A DNA stretch of 64,000 nucleotides from Lewinellaceae bacterium SD302 (lineage in GTDB: Bacteria; Bacteroidota; Bacteroidia; Chitinophagales; Saprospiraceae). A model generated the notes under the pieces. The model did not search any database, was not told the origin of the DNA, and saw only the letters and a list, made by a program, of their open reading frames with translations. How positions within the stretch are numbered: position 1 is the first letter of the stretch; each line of letters starts with the position of its first letter. Positions 25,995 through 36,241 of this stretch are shown here, in pieces. The DNA lies in assembly GCA_002591745.1 (NCBI GenBank), contig PDLQ01000003.1, forward strand, positions 186,001 to 250,000, given 5' to 3'. Made by a program: the position numbers and the translations under genes.

Positions 25995-27626
25995 CTAGCC
26001 CAACAGATTGTATAGGATTTGTACAAACAGAATCTTCCCAATCAGCACCACCGGCAGCACACGGGTATAACCGATCGTCGGGTATTTATTGCCGGCCTGC
26101 TCGATGGCAAAATCCAGTACGGCGGGTTGGCTGCCCACCATTCCTCCCAGAAAGCTGAAGGGAATCCGGAGAAGTTTATAGCCGACTAGCAAAGTAGCAA
26201 TGGTAGAGATAACCGCGATGATCGTGCCTGCAACGAACAATTTCCATCCCAGATCGGTGGCCACGGTCTGAAAAAAGGTCTGGCCGGAGCGGATACCGAT
26301 GCCCGCCAGTAAAAGGATAAGCCCGAATTGTCGCAAGGTCAGGTTGGCTCCGTAGGGTAAGGTCCAGACGATCGGGCCGGTACGTCGCAATTGGCCCAGA
26401 ATGAGGGCAATGATCAGGGGCCCTCCGGCGAAACCCAGGTTGAAGTTATAGCCGCCCGGTAGTGAGATGTTTACCATGCCCAGCATCAGCCCGAGCGTCA
26501 TGCCCAGGCCGAAGGAAAGCAGATTGACCTTGGAGAGGCTTTCGTAGCTATTGCCGAAAATTTTGAAGAGTTCCGGCAAGTCTTCCCGTTTGGCAACCAG
26601 CAAAATGCGGTCACCCAGTTCCAGGGTGGTGTCGGCATTGGCCAATACGTCCATGTCACCACGCTGTACCCGGGTGATGACCAGGCTGAAGCGCTCGGCA
26701 AGGTTGAGAGAAGCAATGGTTTTGCCGGCAATCTGACTATTGGAGATGAACAGCCGGCGAACGTCGTAGATCGAACGATCGTAAGTGATCTGATCTTCTG
26801 CGGGCTCTCCGATCAGGGGTTCTAGTTCGGCCAGCGTCTGAGCATTGCCGATGATCACAAGTTGATCGCCAGCCTCCAGGACCGTATCCCAGTTGGAAAG
26901 AAAAGTATCCCCTCCTCGTTTGATCCGGCCAAATGCGACCCGAAACGGATGGCGGTTATGGAAGGTCCGGATCGTCTCTCCGTAAACCGCAGGCATTGCT
27001 ACTTTGATAGTCCTGCTGATCAGTTTTTCCCCCAAAGGAAAATCCAGTTGAAGTTGCTCCGCCTCCTTGGCGTAATTGATCCTGAAAACCCGCTGGAGGA
27101 GATAGATGGAAAGCATAACGCCCAACACGCCCATGGGGTAGGAAAGCGAGTAACCGACCACGGCCCGTTGGCTCATAGCGGTGAGATTATCTTCGGTCGC
27201 GGTTTTTTGAATGGCATCAAGCAGGCCGGCCAAAGCGGGCGTATTGGTACTTGCCCCGGCGTAGAGTCCGGCGGTGGTAGCGGCGTCAAAACCAAACCAG
27301 AAATGCATTCCGTAGGCCAGCCCCGCCGAGAGCACAATGGTGGACAAAGCGAAGTAAACGTCTCGCCAACCATTCTGGCGGAAACTGGCAAAAAAGGCGG
27401 GGGCGCTACTGAGCCCGACCGTGTAGACAAAGATGGTCAGCCCAAGAAAAATGATCAGTTGGGGCACTGAGAAAAGCGGATCGATGGCCCCGAAAGCCAG
27501 ACCCACGAAAAGTACGGCCGCTACCCCGAGTTTGAAACCCCTGATCCGGATCTCCCCCAAACCATAACCCAGCGCCATGACGCAGAACAAAAGAAGCAGC
27601 GGATTTTGCTGGAAAGTTTCGATCAT
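25995..27626 (-). CDS. AspT/YidE-type putative transporter with two TrkA-C domains
   Basis: The frame opens at 27659, but Met12 (27626, MIETFQQNPLLL) is the more natural start for an N-terminal membrane helix. The 543-residue protein has two membrane halves of about five helices (LLFCVMALGYGLGEIRIRGFKLGV; LGLMLGMVNISLPGG...). They flank two TrkA-C domains near residues 195-370 (FRVAFGRIKRGGDTFLSNWDTVLEAGDQLVIIG). This is the aspartate:alanine antiporter duplication architecture of YidE/YbjL. The substrate is unknown. Confidence 0.88.
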   Translation of the reverse strand: MIETFQQNPLLLLFCVMALGYGLGEIRIRGFKLGVAAVLFVGLAFGAIDPLFSVPQLIIFLGLTIFVYTVGLSSAPAFFASFRQNGWRDVYFALSTIVLSAGLAYGMHFWFGFDAATTAGLYAGASTNTPALAGLLDAIQKTATEDNLTAMSQRAVVGYSLSYPMGVLGVMLSIYLLQRVFRINYAKEAEQLQLDFPLGEKLISRTIKVAMPAVYGETIRTFHNRHPFRVAFGRIKRGGDTFLSNWDTVLEAGDQLVIIGNAQTLAELEPLIGEPAEDQITYDRSIYDVRRLFISNSQIAGKTIASLNLAERFSLVITRVQRGDMDVLANADTTLELGDRILLVAKREDLPELFKIFGNSYESLSKVNLLSFGLGMTLGLMLGMVNISLPGGYNFNLGFAGGPLIIALILGQLRRTGPIVWTLPYGANLTLRQFGLILLLAGIGIRSGQTFFQTVATDLGWKLFVAGTIIAVISTIATLLVGYKLLRIPFSFLGGMVGSQPAVLDFAIEQAGNKYPTIGYTRVLPVVLIGKILFVQILYNLLG

Positions 27627-28002
27627 AAAAAGTCGGCGGCAGAAAGGAGCCGAGAGCAAAATTGCTGCGGGGGCCTTTCTTTGACCGGCAAAGATACTTC
27701 GTAAAGAAGGATTAACCGGATCAGTGGGCGACCAATCACTGGCGCAGGAGCAGATAGTAGTACAGGCAGCCCACCGTTGCTGCTGGGTCAGCGATTACCA
27801 TCAACGAAAGCAGAATAATCACACCTTACTGACTTAATTAATGAGCAGCTAAAGGAGACCGCTGACCTCCAGCAATAATATAAGCAACCTCCAAAGCGAA
27901 AGATTTGGTATTGATTTGTCGTCCCAACACCAAGCGGTGTAAGGTATGCTTTCCATCCACTAGCCTTTCGTATCTTTCCTCTCTAACCAAAACTGAATTG
28001 AA
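27627..28002. other. Intergenic region of 376 bp between divergent genes
   Basis: A minus-strand -7-type box TATCTTTG (27689-27696) faces the transporter gene. On the plus side TATCTTTC (27971-27978) lies just before the hydrolase start and is one base off the TAnnTTTG consensus. I see no ORF or strong repeat in the middle. Confidence 0.5.
27689..27696 (-). promoter_or_regulatory. Candidate -7 box TATCTTTG of the AspT-like transporter gene
   Basis: It is an exact match to the Bacteroidetes TAnnTTTG consensus on the minus strand, 62 bp upstream of the preferred start codon at 27626. No clear TTG -33 box is seen at the usual distance. Confidence 0.45.
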
Positions 28003-29937
28003 ATGCTGAAACAAATTGCCTTTTTACTATTGTTTTGCCTGAGCTTCTCCCTGCTGGGCCAGCAAACCGCCCGCGAAAAGCTGGAAGAGATCGCCGTGAT
28101 CGAGCAGAAGGTCATGATCCCGATGCGGGACGGTATACGGCTCGCCACCGACGTCTACCGGCCCAAAACCAAGAACAAGGTGCCGGTTATTTTTTCTCGT
28201 ACCCCTTATAACTTCAACAGTTGGGGAGATGGCGAGGAAAGAACCCGTACCTACCAACGTGCCATGCAGGCCGTAGAAAAGGGCTACGCCTACGTCGTAC
28301 AAAATGAGCGCGGCCGCTACTTCAGCGAAGGCGAATGGGACATCCTGGGTGTGCCGCTGACCGACGCCGCCGATGCCTTCACCTGGCTGGCCGAGCAAAA
28401 CTGGAGCAACGGCAACATCGGCCTACTGGGTTGTAGCAGTACCGCCGAATGGCAGATGGCCGCCGCTACCCTGAACCACCCCGCGCTGAAAGCCATTGTT
28501 CCGCAAGGATACGGTGCCGGCGTTGGCCGGATCGGTGACTATTACGAACAAGGCAACTGGTACCGTGGCGGTGCCCAACAGATGCTCTTTACGGCCTGGC
28601 TGTACAGCGTGCAGCACGACCCCATGCGGCCCCGCTTGCCGGAAGGAATTGAAACCGAGGATCTACTGCGCTTACAACGGTTCTACGATATGTCGCCGGA
28701 GTACCCGAAGGTAAAATGGTCCGATGGCCTTGCTACTTTGCCGGTACAAGACATCATCAAGGCCCAGAATGGACCAAAGGGCATCTACGAGGAAATGATC
28801 ACCCGAAAACCCAATGACCCCAAGTGGTACGAAGGTGGACTTTATCACGATGATATGGAACTCTCCGTTCCGGCCTTCTGGTTCACCAGCTGGTATGATG
28901 TGTCCATCAGTCCTAACCTGGCGCTATTTAACCACGTGCGCCAGAATGCTGCCAAAGAGGTACGGGACCAGCAACACCTGGTCATCGCGCCCACCTTGCA
29001 TTGTGCTTACACCAGGGCAACGGATAATACCGTCGTAGGTGAACGCAGCGTGGGCGACGCCCGCCTGAACTATGAGGAGCAAATCTACGCCTGGTTCGAT
29101 CACTACCTGAAAGAAGAGCCGCAGCCGATGGTCAAGAAAATGCCCCGCGTCCAGTACTACACCATGGGCAGTAACAAATGGCAAACGGCCGACGCCTGGC
29201 CACCGGCCAACGCCGAAATGCTGACTTATTACCTCACCAGTGGCGGTAAGGCCAATACCCGCAATGGCGACGGTAAACTGAGCACCACACCACCCGCCAA
29301 GGAGGCTTCTGATGGCTTCGTCTACGACCCCATGAATCCGGTGATGTCCTACGGTGGTAACGTTTGCTGTACGGGCGATGCGGTCAAGGGCGGTGCCTAC
29401 GACCAACAGGAGATGGAGTTGCGCGATGACATCCTGGTCTACACCAGCGAACCACTAAAAGAAGGAATGGAGGTCAGTGGTTTCATCAACAGCACGATTT
29501 ACCTCTCTTCCGATGTTAAGGATACCGACGTAACCCTCAAGTTAATCGACGTCTACCCCGACGGCAAAGCCTACAATTTGGACGAAACCATCCAGCGCGT
29601 CCGCTACCGGGAAGGCTACGACAAAGAGGTATTCATGAAAAAGGGAGAGGTCTACAAAGTAGCATTGACCCCGCTTTCGACTTCGAACTATTTCGCGCCA
29701 GGTCACCGCATCCGCATTGAGATCAGCAGCAGTAATTTCCCCCGTTTTACCCGCAACCTGAATACGGGTGGTAACAACTACGACGAAAGTGAGGGTGTAA
29801 TCGCTAATAACCGCATCCACCATTCTAAGGAATATCCGAGCAGCATTGAGTTGCCCGTGGTCCCCAAGAAAATGGCTGCGGAAACGCCCAAGCGTCCGCG
29901 CCGGGCTAAGCCACAGCTAAAGAATGCTGAGTTTTAG
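28003..29937 (+). CDS. CocE/NonD family hydrolase (X-Pro dipeptidyl-peptidase S15-like)
   Basis: The 644-residue protein has a signal peptide (cleavage near LLGQQ). An S15/CocE alpha/beta-hydrolase domain spans about residues 35-370 ([42 protein letters not shown]). A C-terminal jelly-roll PepX_C domain (about 400-610; [23 protein letters not shown]) follows. The nucleophile region reads [11 protein letters not shown], where most of the family has GxSYxG; His is in [11 protein letters not shown]. It is probably periplasmic or secreted and acts on esters or N-acylated substrates. Confidence 0.9.
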   Translation: MLKQIAFLLLFCLSFSLLGQQTAREKLEEIAVIEQKVMIPMRDGIRLATDVYRPKTKNKVPVIFSRTPYNFNSWGDGEERTRTYQRAMQAVEKGYAYVVQNERGRYFSEGEWDILGVPLTDAADAFTWLAEQNWSNGNIGLLGCSSTAEWQMAAATLNHPALKAIVPQGYGAGVGRIGDYYEQGNWYRGGAQQMLFTAWLYSVQHDPMRPRLPEGIETEDLLRLQRFYDMSPEYPKVKWSDGLATLPVQDIIKAQNGPKGIYEEMITRKPNDPKWYEGGLYHDDMELSVPAFWFTSWYDVSISPNLALFNHVRQNAAKEVRDQQHLVIAPTLHCAYTRATDNTVVGERSVGDARLNYEEQIYAWFDHYLKEEPQPMVKKMPRVQYYTMGSNKWQTADAWPPANAEMLTYYLTSGGKANTRNGDGKLSTTPPAKEASDGFVYDPMNPVMSYGGNVCCTGDAVKGGAYDQQEMELRDDILVYTSEPLKEGMEVSGFINSTIYLSSDVKDTDVTLKLIDVYPDGKAYNLDETIQRVRYREGYDKEVFMKKGEVYKVALTPLSTSNYFAPGHRIRIEISSSNFPRFTRNLNTGGNNYDESEGVIANNRIHHSKEYPSSIELPVVPKKMAAETPKRPRRAKPQLKNAEF

Positions 29938-29959
29938 TCAAGCCATGTCTTCTAATAAG

Positions 29960-29996
29960 AATGCCCCTTACGACTGAGTCGTAAGGGGCATTTTTT
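29960..29996. terminator. Rho-independent terminator between convergent hydrolase and SDR genes
   Basis: AATGCCCCTTACGAC and GTCGTAAGGGGCATT form a perfect 15-bp stem with loop TGA, followed by a T-run. It lies 23 bp after the hydrolase stop and would also work for the minus-strand gene through the A-U ends. Confidence 0.92.
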
Positions 29997-30013
29997 GTTA
30001 GAGGCTGAGTAAT

Positions 30014-30868
30014 TTATCCGCCAACGATCATACCACCGTTGATGTGGATGGTCTGCCCGGCAACGTAAGAGCTGTCCTTACTGGCCAGATATACGTAAGC
30101 TGGGCCCAGTTCGCTGGGTTGTCCGGGGCGCTCCATCGGCGTCATTTTACCAAAGTTTTCGGTGTTTTTCATACCGCCGGGGATAAAGGGCGTCCAGATC
30201 GGACCGGGGGCCACGGTATTAACGCGGATTCCCTTAGGGGTCAGTTGATCGGCCAATGAGCGGCTGAATGCCAGATTCGCACCCTTGGTCGAGCTGTAGT
30301 CCAGCATGGAGCCCATACCGACGTAAGCATTTACGGAGGAAGTGTTGATGATGGTCGCGCCCTTCTTCAAATGTGGCATAGCAGCTTTGGCGAAGTAGAA
30401 GTAACCGTCGGCATTCACCGCAAAGGTCCGCTTCCATTGCTCATTCGGGATTTCGGTAAAATCGGAGATCTGGTTTTGGTAGGCGGCGTTGTTGACCAGA
30501 CAATCCAGCTTGCCGAAATTGCTGATCACTTTGTCGACCACTTCTTTACAAAACTCGGGCTTGCTCTGGTCGCCACTGAAAAGCATACATTTTTGCCCTT
30601 CGGCCTCCACGAGCTCTTTGGTTTTTTTGGCATCGCGATCCTCATCGAGGTAAACGATGGCTACGTCGGCTCCCTCACGGGCGAAGTGAACGGCTACGGA
30701 GCGGCCGATACCGCTGTCGCCACCGGTGATCAAAGCCACCTTGCCTTTCAACTTCTCGCTGCCTTTGTAATCGTCACGGATGTATTCCGGTTCCGGGTCC
30801 ATTTTATATTCTACGCCCGGATTACGTTCCTGGGTCTGGTTGTCAATTTCTTCTGCACTCACTTTCAT
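30014..30868 (-). CDS. SDR family oxidoreductase (general-stress YhdG/YghA type)
   Basis: The frame extends to 30958, but the ATG at 30868 (MKVSAEEIDNQTQERNPGVEYKM) is the expected start, giving 284 residues. NAD(P)-binding GGDSGIGRSVAVHFA, NNAAYQN, and the catalytic Ser and Tyr-x3-Lys in INTSSVNAY and DYSSTKGA are present. The extended N-terminus with MDPEPEYIRDDYKGSEKLKGKVA is typical of the glucose/ribitol-dehydrogenase-like general stress SDRs. The substrate is unknown. Confidence 0.92.
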   Translation of the reverse strand: MKVSAEEIDNQTQERNPGVEYKMDPEPEYIRDDYKGSEKLKGKVALITGGDSGIGRSVAVHFAREGADVAIVYLDEDRDAKKTKELVEAEGQKCMLFSGDQSKPEFCKEVVDKVISNFGKLDCLVNNAAYQNQISDFTEIPNEQWKRTFAVNADGYFYFAKAAMPHLKKGATIINTSSVNAYVGMGSMLDYSSTKGANLAFSRSLADQLTPKGIRVNTVAPGPIWTPFIPGGMKNTENFGKMTPMERPGQPSELGPAYVYLASKDSSYVAGQTIHINGGMIVGG

Positions 30869-31009
30869 CTTGTGGGTTTTTATCGGGTTAATATTTGAAA
30901 AGTCTAATTGATAGTTCCATCTGATAAAGCAAAGACCGCGTCGTATATGTTCGATCACCGGAGAATCTCCGGGCTTGCGAAAAATCTGATTTGTTCCTAC
31001 TTTAGGATA

Positions 31010-33367
31010 ATGAAAAAGCTGCTCCTCTCTTTGCTGACCTCAGTGTTAGCTTGTTCCCTTTTTGCCCAAGCCGTTGAAAACTATCAAAAGATCTTGTTGC
31101 CCACGCCGGAAGCAATTCCCCAATTGGCGCAGCATGGCGTAGCTGCCGATCATTTCCACGCTACGGATCAGGGGAAGATAGAGTTAATCGTTTCCGAGGG
31201 GGAGCTGGCCATCATTGACGCTCTGGACATTCAATACGCGGTACTCGTCAACGATATGACAAGTCATTATCGTGAAGTACTGGCCACCGAAAGTTCCGCG
31301 CGTGTCGCCGATTGCGGTCTGGAAAACTTCGACGCCGGGGAGATGGGCGACTACCATTCCTACGCGGATATGATTGCCCACATTACGCAAATGGAAACAG
31401 CGTCTCCGGACCTGGTACACGTCTTTGAAGTCGGCCGCTCAGTGGAGGACCGTCCAATCTATGCTGTTAAGATCTCAGATAACGTCGGCTCTGATGAATC
31501 AGGCAGTGAAGCGGTAGTCTACTACGACGCCCTCACCCACGCCCGCGAGCCGATGGGGCTGGAAACTATTCTTTACTTCCAGTGGTGGCTACTGGAAAAT
31601 TACGGCAGTGATGCCGAGGCCACTTACCTGGTCGACAACCGGGAAATCTTCTTTATCCCGATCGTTAACCCCGACGGCTACGTTTATAACCAGACGACCA
31701 ATCCTAATGGTGGTGGCCTCTGGCGCAAAAACCGCAGCGAACAGGGCAACGATTGTTTCGGGGTGGACCTTAATCGCAACTACGCCGCCGCGTGGAGTGA
31801 CCCCCAGGGCTCTAGCTCAGACCCTTGCTCCAATTTGTATCACGGTCCCTCCGCATTTTCCGAGCCCGAAACCCAGACCGTGCGGAACCTCACCGATTCC
31901 ATCCAGCCAGCCACGGCTTTTTCAAACCATACTTACAGCGATGTATTTCTCTGTGCTAATGGTTTTAACGACGAGCTGGATCGCTTCGACCTCTACGCAG
32001 AATTCGCCTCGGAATTTTCTCCACCAGAGTACCGTGGCTACGGTAACTGGGTAAACATGATCTACTACTACGGAGCCGGCACCACCCACGATTACCTGAA
32101 CAGTGGCGGAACGGTGGCTTATACCCCGGAGATCGGTCACGAATTCTGGGAACCTTCTGCCGTGATCTGCGACCGGATTCAGGAAATGCTGCCCGTCATG
32201 CAGTACCTGGCCTGGGCGGCCGGAGATTTCAGCCGGGTACAGAACGTGGAATTTCCGGACGGCCGGGAACTCATTCAGGGCGAAACATTAAGTTTTAACG
32301 TTCGGATCAAGAACCGGGGCATGACCATGGCTGCAAATGAGGTGACCGTTATCGTCAGTTCGGATCACCCCACTCTGACTCCGGTGACCACCAGTGCGAA
32401 TTACGGCGATCTGGAAGCTCGTTCTTTTGCCACCAACGACAATACTCCCTTCGAATTTCTAGTGACCGAAACTGTTTTGTTGAACGAGCCGGTGGCTATC
32501 AAAGTAGCCGTGTTTCAGGGTGACATGATGACCGACGAGCAAGAGTTTATCCTCTTCGGCGGCAGCAGAGATGTTCTTTTTGCCGATAACGCTGATACGC
32601 TGAACGACAACTGGATCAGTGACGGCAGTGCCGACTGGAGCCGAAGTAACCTGGATGCCGTCTCCGGTGACTTTTCCTACGCCGACTCCCCCGAAAAGGA
32701 ATACGCTCCCGAACTAACGGGCAGCCTTTTCAGGATGTCCTCGGCAAATAATATCGACCTCAGCGAAGCAACGGACCCCTGGTTGGAGTTCAACGCCAAA
32801 TGGTCATTCGATGCCGACAATGATTACGTAGAGCCGGTCATTTCTACCGACGACGGGCAAAGCTGGCAAAACCTGACAGGGATACACACTCAATTACAAA
32901 GTGGCGGGCAAGCTTACATCGATACCGAACACTGGGTAGCGGAACGCATCAGTCTGAACGAATACATCGGGGAACCGGAAGTCGTCTTTGGTTTTCGGAT
33001 CTATAGCGGTTTCAATCGCCAGAGCGATGGTTTTTACTTTGATGATTTCGCCGTCGTTAATTACGCGGAGCAGGATACCATGGTAAGTACAAATAGCACT
33101 GGTCTTCTTGCCCGCAAGCTGGAAATTTTCCCCAATCCCGTTCGGAAACAACTGGAGATTACCAACGGAGATGTCGTCGGGCCGGAAGTAAACATTCGAT
33201 TATTAGACGGTCAGGGCCGTGCGGTAATTAGCCGGGAAGCGATGATGGACCATCCCGACCGTCGTAGCACTCTAGACCTCAGTGGCCTCCCCGTGGGCAT
33301 GTACTATTTGGAGATCAGTAATGGCACAGAGCGAGTTTACCGAAAAGTAATTAAAGGAGTAGATTAG
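31010..33367 (+). CDS. Secreted M14 zinc carboxypeptidase with T9SS sorting domain
   Basis: The frame opens at 30908, but ATG 31010 (MKKLLLSLLTSVLACSLFAQ) gives a proper signal peptide and 785 residues. The M14 domain spans about residues 105-400: zinc ligands HAREPMGLE and the His in FSNHTYSD, substrate-binding DLNRNY, catalytic Glu in YTPEIGHEFW. An Ig-like region and a jelly-roll-like domain (about 515-680) follow. A type A T9SS sorting domain (EIFPNPVRKQLEI ... GMYYLEISNG ... VIKGV) ends it. It should cut C-terminal residues from peptides outside the cell. Confidence 0.94.
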   Translation: MKKLLLSLLTSVLACSLFAQAVENYQKILLPTPEAIPQLAQHGVAADHFHATDQGKIELIVSEGELAIIDALDIQYAVLVNDMTSHYREVLATESSARVADCGLENFDAGEMGDYHSYADMIAHITQMETASPDLVHVFEVGRSVEDRPIYAVKISDNVGSDESGSEAVVYYDALTHAREPMGLETILYFQWWLLENYGSDAEATYLVDNREIFFIPIVNPDGYVYNQTTNPNGGGLWRKNRSEQGNDCFGVDLNRNYAAAWSDPQGSSSDPCSNLYHGPSAFSEPETQTVRNLTDSIQPATAFSNHTYSDVFLCANGFNDELDRFDLYAEFASEFSPPEYRGYGNWVNMIYYYGAGTTHDYLNSGGTVAYTPEIGHEFWEPSAVICDRIQEMLPVMQYLAWAAGDFSRVQNVEFPDGRELIQGETLSFNVRIKNRGMTMAANEVTVIVSSDHPTLTPVTTSANYGDLEARSFATNDNTPFEFLVTETVLLNEPVAIKVAVFQGDMMTDEQEFILFGGSRDVLFADNADTLNDNWISDGSADWSRSNLDAVSGDFSYADSPEKEYAPELTGSLFRMSSANNIDLSEATDPWLEFNAKWSFDADNDYVEPVISTDDGQSWQNLTGIHTQLQSGGQAYIDTEHWVAERISLNEYIGEPEVVFGFRIYSGFNRQSDGFYFDDFAVVNYAEQDTMVSTNSTGLLARKLEIFPNPVRKQLEITNGDVVGPEVNIRLLDGQGRAVISREAMMDHPDRRSTLDLSGLPVGMYYLEISNGTERVYRKVIKGVD

Positions 33368-33434
33368 CAAATCTCAATTTTTGATCGTGCCAGCATAACG
33401 TGAACACGTATCTAGCAAAATCAGAAACCGCTAA

Positions 33435-34076
33435 TCAAATCCGCCGCGCCACCGATAACCCATCACGCAATGGCAAGACAACCGTCTCTACCCGCGGGTC
33501 ATTAGCCAGCATACGATTGAATTCATCCAGGGCACGGACGTCGGGTTCTTTATCCTCCGGGTCGACTACCCGCCCGTCCCACAGCACGTTATCGGAGATG
33601 AAGAGGCCACCCGGATTCAGGCGGTCGATCAGTTGGTGGAAATAGTTCGTGTAATTGCGCTTGTCGGCGTCTAAAAAAATGAGGTCGAAGTGGCCGGAGA
33701 GCTGATTCTCGATGTACTCACCAGCTTTGCTACTTTGCAGTCTGAATACCTCCGCGTAGGGAGATGCGTCGAAATATTTTTGGGCGATCCAGGCCACTTC
33801 GGGGTTGCCTTCGATGGTGATCAGTTCGCCGCCGGGGGCAATGCCCTCGGCCAGACAGAGTGCGGAGTAGCCGGTGAAAGTGCCCACTTCTAATATTCTT
33901 TGCGGCCGTAATAATTTACTGAGCAAAGCCAGAATACGTCCCTGTAGATGGCCGCTGATCATCTGTGGCGACAGCGTTTTCAGGTTGGTCTCCCGCACCA
34001 ACAGGTGGAGATATTCGGGAACCGGCCCGCTGAGGGCTTCGGCGTAATCGAAGAGGGGATTCAGGTCATCGCGCAT
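33435..34076 (-). CDS. Class I SAM-dependent O-methyltransferase (catechol OMT-like)
   Basis: The 213-residue protein has SAM motif I ILEVGTFTGYSALCLAEG and the metal-site DLIFLDADKRNYTNYF. SDNVLWDGRVVDPEDKEP is also present. Together these match the bacterial catechol/caffeoyl-CoA O-methyltransferase-like family (Mg-dependent). The natural substrate is unknown. Its start overlaps the stop of the thioredoxin gene by 11 bp, suggesting an operon with the two genes upstream. Confidence 0.9.
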   Translation of the reverse strand: MRDDLNPLFDYAEALSGPVPEYLHLLVRETNLKTLSPQMISGHLQGRILALLSKLLRPQRILEVGTFTGYSALCLAEGIAPGGELITIEGNPEVAWIAQKYFDASPYAEVFRLQSSKAGEYIENQLSGHFDLIFLDADKRNYTNYFHQLIDRLNPGGLFISDNVLWDGRVVDPEDKEPDVRALDEFNRMLANDPRVETVVLPLRDGLSVARRI

Positions 34077-34596
34077 TGTCCAGGAATTGACGGATCTCAG
34101 CGAAGGATGGGTTAGTGGCTACGAGGTGCCCCCGGTCATCGATCAGGAATTCGGTGGGTACTTCGTTGACACCGTAGAGATCGCTGATCGGGCCATTGAG
34201 GAAGCGAAGGCTGGTGGTGGCATCCATGGTGTGCTCTACCCAGTTGAGGCGGTCTTTGGCGATAGCACGTTGCCAGCGCTCTTTGTCCTGTTCGATGGCT
34301 ACGCTGAAAATCTTGAATTCATCGCGCCGTTCGTTGACCAGTTTGACCAATTCCGGATGCTGACGGCGGCAGGGGCCACACCAACTACCCCAAAAGTGCA
34401 ACAATACGGTCTGGCCCCGAAAATCGCTGAGTGAAACTTCGCTGCCGTCCAGAATTTGGGCGGTAAAGTCAGGGGCCATTTCACCGGGGTCAGCCGAAGG
34501 TGTGAAGTACCAGTGACGGGCCAGGTAAAAGCCTCCGACCAGTAATAGGGGGATCAGCCAACCGATTATTTTCTTTCTACCAGGCGAGGTCTTCAT
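34066..34596 (-). CDS. Membrane-anchored thioredoxin-like (TlpA/ResA) protein
   Basis: The frame runs to 34737, but ATG 34596 (MKTSPGRKKIIGWLIPLLLVGG) gives 176 residues with an N-terminal membrane anchor and a thioredoxin fold outside. The redox motif is HFWGSWCGPCRRQHPE, and the cis-Pro region is NEVPTEFLIDD. It probably reduces or exchanges disulfides on the periplasmic face. The start lies within the preceding small gene by 20 bp. Confidence 0.88.
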   Translation of the reverse strand: MKTSPGRKKIIGWLIPLLLVGGFYLARHWYFTPSADPGEMAPDFTAQILDGSEVSLSDFRGQTVLLHFWGSWCGPCRRQHPELVKLVNERRDEFKIFSVAIEQDKERWQRAIAKDRLNWVEHTMDATTSLRFLNGPISDLYGVNEVPTEFLIDDRGHLVATNPSFAEIRQFLDNAR

Positions 34597-34915
34597 CTTC
34601 CAGGGGTTTTGGTTTAAAAGTGGCCTTGGTATAGGCGCGCCGCCGTTGTCGCTCGTAAATGAGCCGGGCCAACGCTTCGTTGGCCGGTACCGGAGATAAG
34701 GGATGGAGTGCGTCGTTAACGTCGTTTTCATCCACATCCATGGTGTAAAGCAAACTCATCAGGCGCTCCAGGTGACCTTGCATATAACGGTCTACCTCGT
34801 CGGCCAGTAAGCGAAGCACGTCTGCTTCGGTTAAGGTGCCTTCTTCGCCGATTTGGAGAGCAAAGTCTTTTTTGAGCAGGGCGGTGGTAGCCGGTAGAAG
34901 ATGGTCTTCACTCAT
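34577..34915 (-). CDS. Small conserved hypothetical protein
   Basis: This 112-residue, acidic, helical protein has no signal peptide and no recognised domain. N-terminal ALQIGEEGTLTEADVLRLLADEVDRYM and C-terminal RRRAYTKATFKPKPLEDEDLAW look like a small adaptor. It is the first gene of a three-gene minus-strand operon with the thioredoxin and O-methyltransferase, overlapping the next gene by 20 bp, which supports it being real. Confidence 0.6.
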   Translation of the reverse strand: MSEDHLLPATTALLKKDFALQIGEEGTLTEADVLRLLADEVDRYMQGHLERLMSLLYTMDVDENDVNDALHPLSPVPANEALARLIYERQRRRAYTKATFKPKPLEDEDLAW

Positions 34916-34925
34916 ATACTATTCA

Positions 34926-34957
34926 TAAAAAAGGCCGGTGGCAAAATGCCACCGGCC
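34926..34957 (-). terminator. Rho-independent terminator after coiled-coil gene
   Basis: GGCCGGTGGCA (34933-34943) and TGCCACCGGCC (34947-34957) form a perfect 11-bp stem with loop AAA. On the minus strand the stem is followed by a run of six T. It ends transcription of the coiled-coil gene just before the next small gene. Confidence 0.92.
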
Positions 34958-34999
34958 AATAAACACTTCTTAAAGCATTTGGGATTAATCAAACGGCTG

Positions 35000-36028
35000 T
35001 TACTTCAGTCGCATACTGGTGCTACCGGCGAGGTAGCCTTTGTTATACAACTCGATGGTGTAGTCACCACTGGTGTAGGTATATCCTGGCTCGTTCCACT
35101 CGGCACAAAGGTTTTTGGTACCGCCATCGAAATCGAAGTAGACAGGCTTGGTGTAAGGGATCATATCACCGTTTTCCTCGCTTTTGAGGTTGCCACTGCC
35201 CTGGGCGTCCAGACTGATGGTAGCACCACTCGGGTCGATCACCCGGAGGTAGTAGACTTCCTCACCGGCTTCGGCTACTTTGTTTTCCAGGGTACTGAAG
35301 CATACGTAAAGGCGGTCGACGTTCTTGGCGGAGTTACGGTCAACGAATTTTCCACTGTTGCGCTGCTTTTGGCCTACGGCGGAAATGCTGTTTACGGCAA
35401 TAACACTACCGGCGGTCACTTTACGGCTCAGCTGTTCATTTACGTTCGTCAGTTGATCGCGCTCGCTAACCAATACAGCTTTAGTGGCGTTGAGCTCCTC
35501 GTTTTCCATTTGACTGGTTTGGAGGTTGGTGTTCAACTCGTCGCGTTCGGTAGTCAGCTGACGATTGTTCTCGGTCAGCATCGCGTTCTCCTCACGCAGC
35601 GTATTCAACTCGGCGATGTAGCTGTCGGCCTGTTCGCGCAAGGCGGCCAGTTCACGGCGGGCGTTGGACAAGTTCCGGCTGTCACGGGTCAGACCGTCAA
35701 CCTTCTCTTTCATGGTCTTAAGTTCGGCCTTTTGCTGGTCGATCAACGCATTCATTTCTTCGTTGCTGCCGCGCATTTCTTCCAGTTCGGCGATAGCCTC
35801 GTAGTATTGCTGTTCGGCTTGGGCCCGAAACTCGATCGTTTCATTAAGTTCAGTGGTCAACTCGGCGTTGTCGGTGCGTCCGCTCAACCAGCCGTAGGTA
35901 GTGAAGGCCAGTAGTGCAGCCAGGGCAACAATAGCCACCGTCATAATGGTAGACTTGGTGTTGTCCTTTTTGGGTGGGGTGTAATTAGGTTTTGGGTTGG
36001 GGGTTGGATTGCTTTGAATGGTAGCCAT
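35000..36028 (-). CDS. Membrane-anchored coiled-coil protein, unknown function
   Basis: The frame opens at 36103, but ATG 36028 (MATIQSNPTPNPKPNY) is the likely start, giving 342 residues. A Pro-rich cytoplasmic tail and one membrane helix (IMTVAIVALAALLAFTTYGW) come first. A long coiled coil (about residues 50-195, heptads rich in E, L, R and N) follows. The C-terminal globular domain of about 140 residues begins near VIAVNSISAVGQKQ. Similar uncharacterised proteins are common in Bacteroidetes. The position suggests a periplasmic structural role. Confidence 0.75.
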   Translation of the reverse strand: MATIQSNPTPNPKPNYTPPKKDNTKSTIMTVAIVALAALLAFTTYGWLSGRTDNAELTTELNETIEFRAQAEQQYYEAIAELEEMRGSNEEMNALIDQQKAELKTMKEKVDGLTRDSRNLSNARRELAALREQADSYIAELNTLREENAMLTENNRQLTTERDELNTNLQTSQMENEELNATKAVLVSERDQLTNVNEQLSRKVTAGSVIAVNSISAVGQKQRNSGKFVDRNSAKNVDRLYVCFSTLENKVAEAGEEVYYLRVIDPSGATISLDAQGSGNLKSEENGDMIPYTKPVYFDFDGGTKNLCAEWNEPGYTYTSGDYTIELYNKGYLAGSTSMRLK

Positions 36029-36241
36029 GTGGCAATTGATTTGGTGAAGATCAGGTTTCCTTAAATAGTTGATAACGAACGATGTTGGTTGATGTTCGCT
36101 CAACCGGAAGCCGGATCAAAAAGCGTGTCCGTCTCTCATTTTTACTTGAGACGGCTATAAAACGGGGGCATGGGGTGTTTATTGCATCCCCACCCCATAC
36201 TGTCGCATTACGACATTTATTTTTGCCCTGATTTATATCAC

